Source of the DNA: Polytrichum commune
Lineage: Eukaryota; Streptophyta; Polytrichopsida; Polytrichales; Polytrichaceae
Assembly: GCA_950295325.1 (NCBI GenBank)
Contig: OX485804.1
Span: 248,001 to 312,000, forward strand
Length of the DNA: 64,000 nucleotides
Reading direction: 5' to 3'
Shown: positions 58,916 through 64,000 of the stretch, one piece after another
Layout: each line of letters opens with the position of its first letter
How positions within the stretch are numbered: position 1 is the first letter of the stretch
Translations under genes and position numbers: made by a program
Notes under the pieces: model-generated
The model's input: only the letters and a program-made list of their open reading frames with translations
What the model was told of the DNA's origin: nothing
The model's database searches: none

Positions 58916-60948
58916 TGTCACGGCTTCTTAAATGCTGGCCCAAGAACAGTTACAGAAAGAGTGTGAAGTATCTGGCAATGGGCTCCACTGAAGGTTTGTG
59001 AAGTACAAATAGTTTTTGTCAGTAAGAACAGGTTATAAGTATAATTATTGAAGAATTCCCCATACCATTTTCCAAGTTTCACATTGAGCTGATGATTTTG
59101 CAGATTGTGATAAGTGGAGTGTGAGAGTCCCCTACCCTACTCAAATAAGGTAATGGAACAATTAGCACGCATGTCTGTGCTCAAACAACCCCATGATGAC
59201 ATAATGCTCTTTTTGTGTTCTTGTGAGCAATTTTCGGGCTAAAAATAAGAACCAGTCTTAGTCTCCTCATTTGCACAGTTTCTAGACCTTAATGGCATGG
59301 GCATTACCTTTAATTTATACCCTAATCGATATGCTCCTCTTTCACCAAGATTGTTGCCACACCTTCAAGAGATGATCAATGAAATGGCCACTGATCACAA
59401 GATCACCCTATCAAAAAAGCAGAAAGCATGTCACTTACACGCAGCCAAATTTTTCTTTAAATATAGTTGAGTAATAAATTCCCCTAAAGCTGGATTGCTT
59501 GAGTCACAATTGCAATATCTAATGTCTACAAAGGTCGAAGTAAAATTTATGTTGCATTCTACATCTGCTAAATGTATGGGACAAGCCTTGGTAAAGAAAA
59601 ACACACACACACACACACACACATGCTTTTTTGTTGAAGTGCATCCCAAGATGTTGCATAGGTGGACTGGGGGATTCTCATGCACGAAACACACCAATAT
59701 CAATCCATTATGCAATGTAATACACCAATATCAATGCATTCCACAAGTAAGGACACCCTCAGGCTCCCACCCTTTGGAGCTACTTTATCTAAGAGTGCTC
59801 ACACACACACATACATACATAGGTAGAGAGGCCTTTTGGTGTAATTTGAATGTCTGTCTCGGCCAGATGCTATAACGACTTGCCATCAGTAGTTGTAAAG
59901 ATTTACTAGAAGACTTTCTTCTCTTGTATCAAAATCCAAACTGAACCTATTGACTTTGGATTGTGACAAAACTACAGTGGTGAGATAGCACAATCTTTAC
60001 AGGACTTTGAGATTATGGATCCTCCATAATTTACACATGTTACCGGCATGGAATACAAGATTGGGATGGAAAGAGATATGTTACCACTTGAAAGAACTCC
60101 ATGCAACTCTATGTGCAACACAAACTTCAATCCACTTATGGTCCAACACAAATTTCAAATGGGCACTCATGGTGCAAGTTGTTGCTTATAAGCTTGCCAC
60201 CTGACAGATCTGAGAGTATTTAGCAATTCCTCCCAGCAATGCAAAATTGGCTTGAGGATGCCTCCAAGCACATGCACTAGGTACAGTATTCCATCATATC
60301 ATTAGGCTTTCCAAACTGCTTGAGCTAAACATCTTCCCAATATGACTAACTATCATAGGTTTTTCCACAATCTGTTATCTCCCAAAAACCTCATACTACA
60401 CATGAAATTCTCCATTAACTTGTTCATTGCCATGTGTCATGTATGCAAACGTGTACTCTCCCTACAAATAAATGACCACCCTTTGTCCTTTCTGGTGATG
60501 ACAGATGCCACAGGACACATGTAAGTTACATACTGTCACTAATACCTTGTAGAAAGTTGCAAGGGTATCCCACAGTAAGATAGTTCTGATCTCTCTCCTG
60601 AAGATCTACACTGAGAGTATTAAGACAGGACTGAAAGCGGAGGCATTTCCACCAAAGAGCTGCCACTTGTCTTCCTCAGAGGTACCCTGAAAAAACTTCT
60701 TGTCAACTACAATAGCTTCTCAATCCACCTGTTCCCCAAACATGAACCTCTAAAATAAAAACATCCGACCCACTAATTCCCGATGTGATGGAGTTTGCTC
60801 ATAACTCCAACGTGTTGTAACCTCTTCATGTAAATTTCATAAATTAAATGGGTGTGATGATAATGCCCCTGTAGAATACCACTGCTTCTGCTATTCCTCC
60901 AACTACCATCTGCATTGAGTTAATTTTAACCATCAAAAATTTGATTGA
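58916..60948. other. Intergenic between the EGF-like gene and TRM1
   Basis: The EGF-like promoter should lie just above 58.92 kb. A short Ty1/copia-like piece appears on the plus strand near 59.38-59.60 kb (e.g. KVEVKFMLHSTSAKCMGQAL), compatible with a decayed element but too short to assign. A (CA)12 run lies at 59600-59623. No gene was recognised. Confidence 0.45.
59600..59623. repeat. (AC)12 microsatellite
   Basis: A pure AC dinucleotide run inside an otherwise unique intergenic stretch. Confidence 0.96.
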
Positions 60949-63883
60949 TCATTGATCTGTTTTCTGGCGCTTTGCATCAGAACCTTCCTCCTCAGGAGCA
61001 GCACCTGCACTTTCAATTGGAGGTTTTCCCTCCGCTCGCAAAGTCCCATTCACAAAGGCTGCACCATGAGATGCAATATGCTTGCTACTCAGGTGCCGCC
61101 CTGCCCTTGGCTTGGGGCCCCAAAACTCTTCAGGATTAGGTAAAAATCGAGCAACTCCAGCAGCCAGAGCCCTACTCATGGCAGCTGGAACTTTCTTGAA
61201 ATTCGCCTACCAGACCAACCAAGTACACAGTCAATTGTTGCGCATTTTATCCTACTCAAAGGTGTCAGCGACAACTGGATTTGCAGATTCATAGGAGGGT
61301 CTACAATTTAGGGATTATGGGTGTCTTCATTGCAAAAACAGATACCTTCTGGATTTCAGGCTCATTTTAGTTAGTAAAACCTGAAGTATACCATTCAGTG
61401 CCACGCCAACTAGAAGCTCTTGAGAATGAAGGCAAAAATAAATTAAATTTTTTCCAAACTGGATAAAAATGCCAGTGCATGGCATGGCATACCTCAGAGT
61501 CTCTTAACTTTAGCCCTCTATATTACAACAGTGACTAGAAATGTTCCTCATTTGCTATATCTGGCTCAGTCAACTTGCTTCCATATATAACTCAAACTGT
61601 CTACAGCCCGATGCAAACCCAAGGTGACCATCTCATGTGAGTCACTGGTAAGGCCTTGAACATTGGGAGATGATTATGAACTGGTACATATAATGGCATT
61701 GAGGATTTAAAAGGTTTAACTCTAGGTTTTTGAAACTGTTTAGATGCTACATCCTTGTGGCGCCGGGGCCTAGATATGGGCTGGTTCTCTTTAACAACCA
61801 GGAACCTGGAGACCCCAGCCGCAAGTGCCTTGCTCACAGCAGAAGGCACGTTCTTGAAATCGGCCTAAATGGAAGTTGAATCCAATTCAAAAATCTGTAT
61901 AGAAGTGGAGGAAAATCCAGACTTGCACAGAATATGCAGATATAGCTGTAGAAGTTGAAACCCAGATACTAGGCTACAGACCAACAGATGATTGACAATG
62001 ATTTTTCCAGACCAAGCTCTCATATTACACTATCATATGAATTCAGTGATAGTTGAGCTCAAGGATGGAGAAAAACTACTGCAATCTGTTCACCTTTGAG
62101 ATGAAAAATCATGGCCTACCAGCATAAAAAATTTGTACAAAAAAAGAAGCGTGACATTGTTTTTGACTACAACACACAATGATGGCCAACTCATATGAGA
62201 ACTTTTTGTGAAATTCAAAGGGACTCGTGATCACATCCATGTGCAAGCATACCTCTAATTCTGGTTCTTTGCTCAAGATCACCTTGCCTGGTGTCTCTCC
62301 ACCATGCTCTTTCACAGGATGATCCTTTACCTGCAAATGGTAAAGTGTAAGAGATGACTTTGAATTTCACAGAGGTCACACACCACACTATTGGGGACGC
62401 ATTATCATGATACACCTATACATATCACTCGTATATCAAATTTAATATCCTCTGGTGATACATCTCCACTGCATATGCAGGATGGACATATTACAGATCT
62501 AAATTTTTATATCTCCAGCTTTGAAAGTGGACTTACAGCATGCTGCATTCAACAGAGGGAATGGCATTTGAAGATGTGCATGTATTCATGAACCACCAGA
62601 AGTAAACGAAACCCACACAAAATTTACAAAAATGACAACCAAATATCTCAGTTCTAGCAGAAATCAGAATTGGTGAACAGAACCAAATGAGCAAGAAATA
62701 CACAGACCACCCACATACACAACAAGCATAATGATAGGAACATAATGCAAAAGGATTTGACAACATACCCAACAACGCATGATATCCCAAAGTACTTCCA
62801 TTGGTGCGTCAGTTTTGAGGCCCAATGGATTCGCATGTGAACCTGAGATGTGATACCCTGCATTAACAACTGCTGATCGAAACAGAGTTGCTGATGGAGG
62901 AGTGCACTTAAGAGTGGCACTCATAGAGTGGAGACTTACATACAAAGGCACATCAATCATCTCCTGCAAGCACCCAACTACTGTTGAGAAACTGACACAA
63001 TCACCAAAACTTGAACAAATAACAGCGAGAACAAATATGTGCTTGAATCCACACCAAAAATCAAGCCTGGGTTTGATGTCAAATCTCAATAGAGTCACCT
63101 CTTCTGGAAAAAAATGAACAACTTGAAGTGAATACAGTCAAGGAGTCTCTGACATGCCAACTTCCAAGGAGTGAATTGGGCGCCATGGTCCAAATTACTC
63201 TCTTGGCTACATGAGTGACAGCGTGCTCATAGGGCTCAAAGCCTTAAAACACTCCAACTCCCCCCCCCCCCCTGGCCCTTGGATACGAAGCTCACAAACC
63301 TCCCTTTGACAATGCCACCAGCATGGTCAAACTTACCCTGAATTGAAGTCTTCATTGGAGGATAGCTTAGAGGTTAAATGAAATGGTGATCGACCCTACA
63401 GTGTGAATGTGAAAAGTGAGGAGAAAGTGCACACTCCACATATGCGTGCCCCTTGCACAGAAGTACCATGAGAACTTGTGAGCCCATAGATGGGGGGGGC
63501 GGGGGGGTGTCTAGCATGGAGGGGAGCAATGACTCATCAACTGGGAATCAAAGATCAGACTCACCTCTGATACAGCCGTGAGGATACTATGTACTTTGTC
63601 AAATGCGGGATATCGACTCTTCATGGCTGTGACATTTGCGAGCATGGATGCAACCCATTCTGGGTCATGAATTGGAGCGGACCAGATAGGCCCCCCCATG
63701 TTGTGGTGTTTCCCACACTGTTTACAATCTGGGGAAATAACTGGTCCAGTTCCTGGTAAGTAGCGAGTGCTGCCTTGTCTTGTGGCGACCCGTCCAACTG
63801 GTTGCAAATGGAAGGTGTCACAACCCACACACTGGTAGACATAAGACAGCTTGCTTGGGGACTCCTTAATTGCTTTTGCTGAA
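60949..63883 (-). CDS. TRM1: tRNA (guanine26-N2)-dimethyltransferase, C-terminal half (continues beyond the window)
   Basis: TRM1 makes N2,N2-dimethylguanosine at position 26 of tRNAs using S-adenosylmethionine. Only the 3' exons are in view, all in phase: 63883-63565 (SKLSYVYQCVGCDTFHLQPV, CKQCGKHHNMGGPIWSAP, SILTAVSE), 62963-62769 (DVPLYVSLHSMSATLKCTPP, YHISGSHANPLGLKTDAP, DIMRCW), 62330-62253 (VKDHPVKEHGGETPGKVILS) and a last exon. The Cys-x2-Cys pairs and the GGPIW and NPLGLKTDAP blocks are diagnostic of the TRM1 C-terminal region. The methyltransferase core lies outside the window. The conserved terminus ARFLPNPEEFWGPKPRAGRH is in exon 61206-60949. It ends in an acidic stretch and KRQK, a possible nuclear signal. 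A second candidate last exon lies at 61864-61601 and is listed separately. Confidence 0.9.
61601..61864 (-). CDS. TRM1: Alternative (duplicated) terminal exon of TRM1
   Basis: This exon begins after an acceptor (CCATTTAG) in phase 0 with ADFKNVPSAVSKALAAGVSR, and runs 87 codons to TAG. It is homologous to the start of the downstream last exon (ANFKKVPAAMSRALAAGVAR). It then diverges: FLVVKENQPISRPRRHKDV instead of FLPNPEEFWGPKPRAGR. Both exons accept the same phase-0 donor (GAG|GTATGC at 62253/62252), so either could complete the protein. The open frame through 87 codons and the preserved acceptor argue it is a usable exon. Whether it is transcribed as an end exon, spliced onward, or silent is not decidable from sequence. 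Confidence 0.6.
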   Translation of the reverse strand, partial: ADFKNVPSAVSKALAAGVSRFLVVKENQPISRPRRHKDVASKQFQKPRVKPFKSSMPLYVPVHNHLPMFKALPVTHMRWSPWVCIGL

Positions 63884-64000
63884 CTGCAAACCAAATTAGA
63901 GGTGTAATTAGTAAACAGAAAAAACTGTGTTCACTCTGAGAATCTAGCGGAGGTTACAATCTGGTTTTCAGTATCTTAATCACTCATGATACTAAGTGTG

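Noticed and set aside
59380-59875. Copia-like polyprotein fragment
   Set aside because: A short KVEVKFMLHSTSAKCMGQAL-like piece is suggestive, but no catalytic motif is present, so it is mentioned only within the intergenic entry.
63361-63420. Possible SINE head (GATAGCTTAGAGGTTAAATG)
   Set aside because: Only a weak box A similarity inside a TRM1 intron; no B box or poly(A)-like tail found.
1-64000. CRISPR array, operon or prokaryotic system
   Set aside because: Spliced genes, plant families and plant transposons show eukaryotic nuclear DNA; no regularly spaced short repeats with unique spacers.

Overview
The window looks like nuclear DNA of a land plant. It has spliceosomal introns of about 115 to 1,800 bp with GT..AG ends, plant-type gene families (a PTI1-like receptor-like cytoplasmic kinase, TMEM18, mitochondrial IF3, TRM1, a plant PSP/zinc-knuckle protein, a small plant EGF-like secreted protein), telo-box motifs (AAACCCTAA) near inferred transcription starts, and many plant-type transposon relics (Ty3/gypsy, LINE, Stowaway and CACTA MITEs). 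Modest intron lengths, heavy intergenic repeats and a TKL-type kinase relic of a kind I associate with mosses suggest a non-seed plant, perhaps a bryophyte. That last step is inference and the species cannot be named from the sequence.

Layout. 0-2.85 kb (minus): a decayed Ty3/gypsy-like gag-protease frame that leaves the window at a motif resembling the start of a C5 cytosine methyltransferase domain. 4.7-5.9 kb (plus): LINE reverse-transcriptase remnant. 7.0-8.05 kb: unrecognised broken minus-strand frames with an exact-length 222-bp tandem duplication. 9.7-10.2 kb (plus): intact, intronless TMEM18, followed by a ~360-bp tandem duplication carrying two poly(A) signals. 12.5-16.1 kb (minus): a four-exon RLCK gene whose first exon was not found, with a tandem array in one intron. 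16.2-43.7 kb: about 27 kb of repeat-rich, gene-poor DNA with a kinase pseudogene at 36.0-37.1 kb and several foldback/MITE elements. 43.8-49.2 kb (plus): eight-coding-exon PSP/CCHC zinc-knuckle gene. 51.8-52.7 kb (minus): intronless mitochondrial IF3 with four to five ~320-bp tandem repeats on its 5' side. 55.8-58.9 kb (minus): five-exon secreted EGF-like gene. 60.9-63.9 kb and beyond the window (minus): the 3' half of TRM1, with two homologous, frame-compatible last exons.

The intact genes act in separate processes (RNA processing, mitochondrial translation, tRNA modification, membrane and secreted proteins, signalling). They are a syntenic neighbourhood, not a cluster. The observations most worth checking are the duplicated TRM1 terminal exon, the methyltransferase-like motif in the gypsy frame, the tandem arrays next to IF3 and inside the RLCK intron, and the two neighbouring CACTA-type MITEs with intact target-site duplications. 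Exon coordinates were read by eye from frame, splice consensus and family knowledge; there is no transcript evidence.
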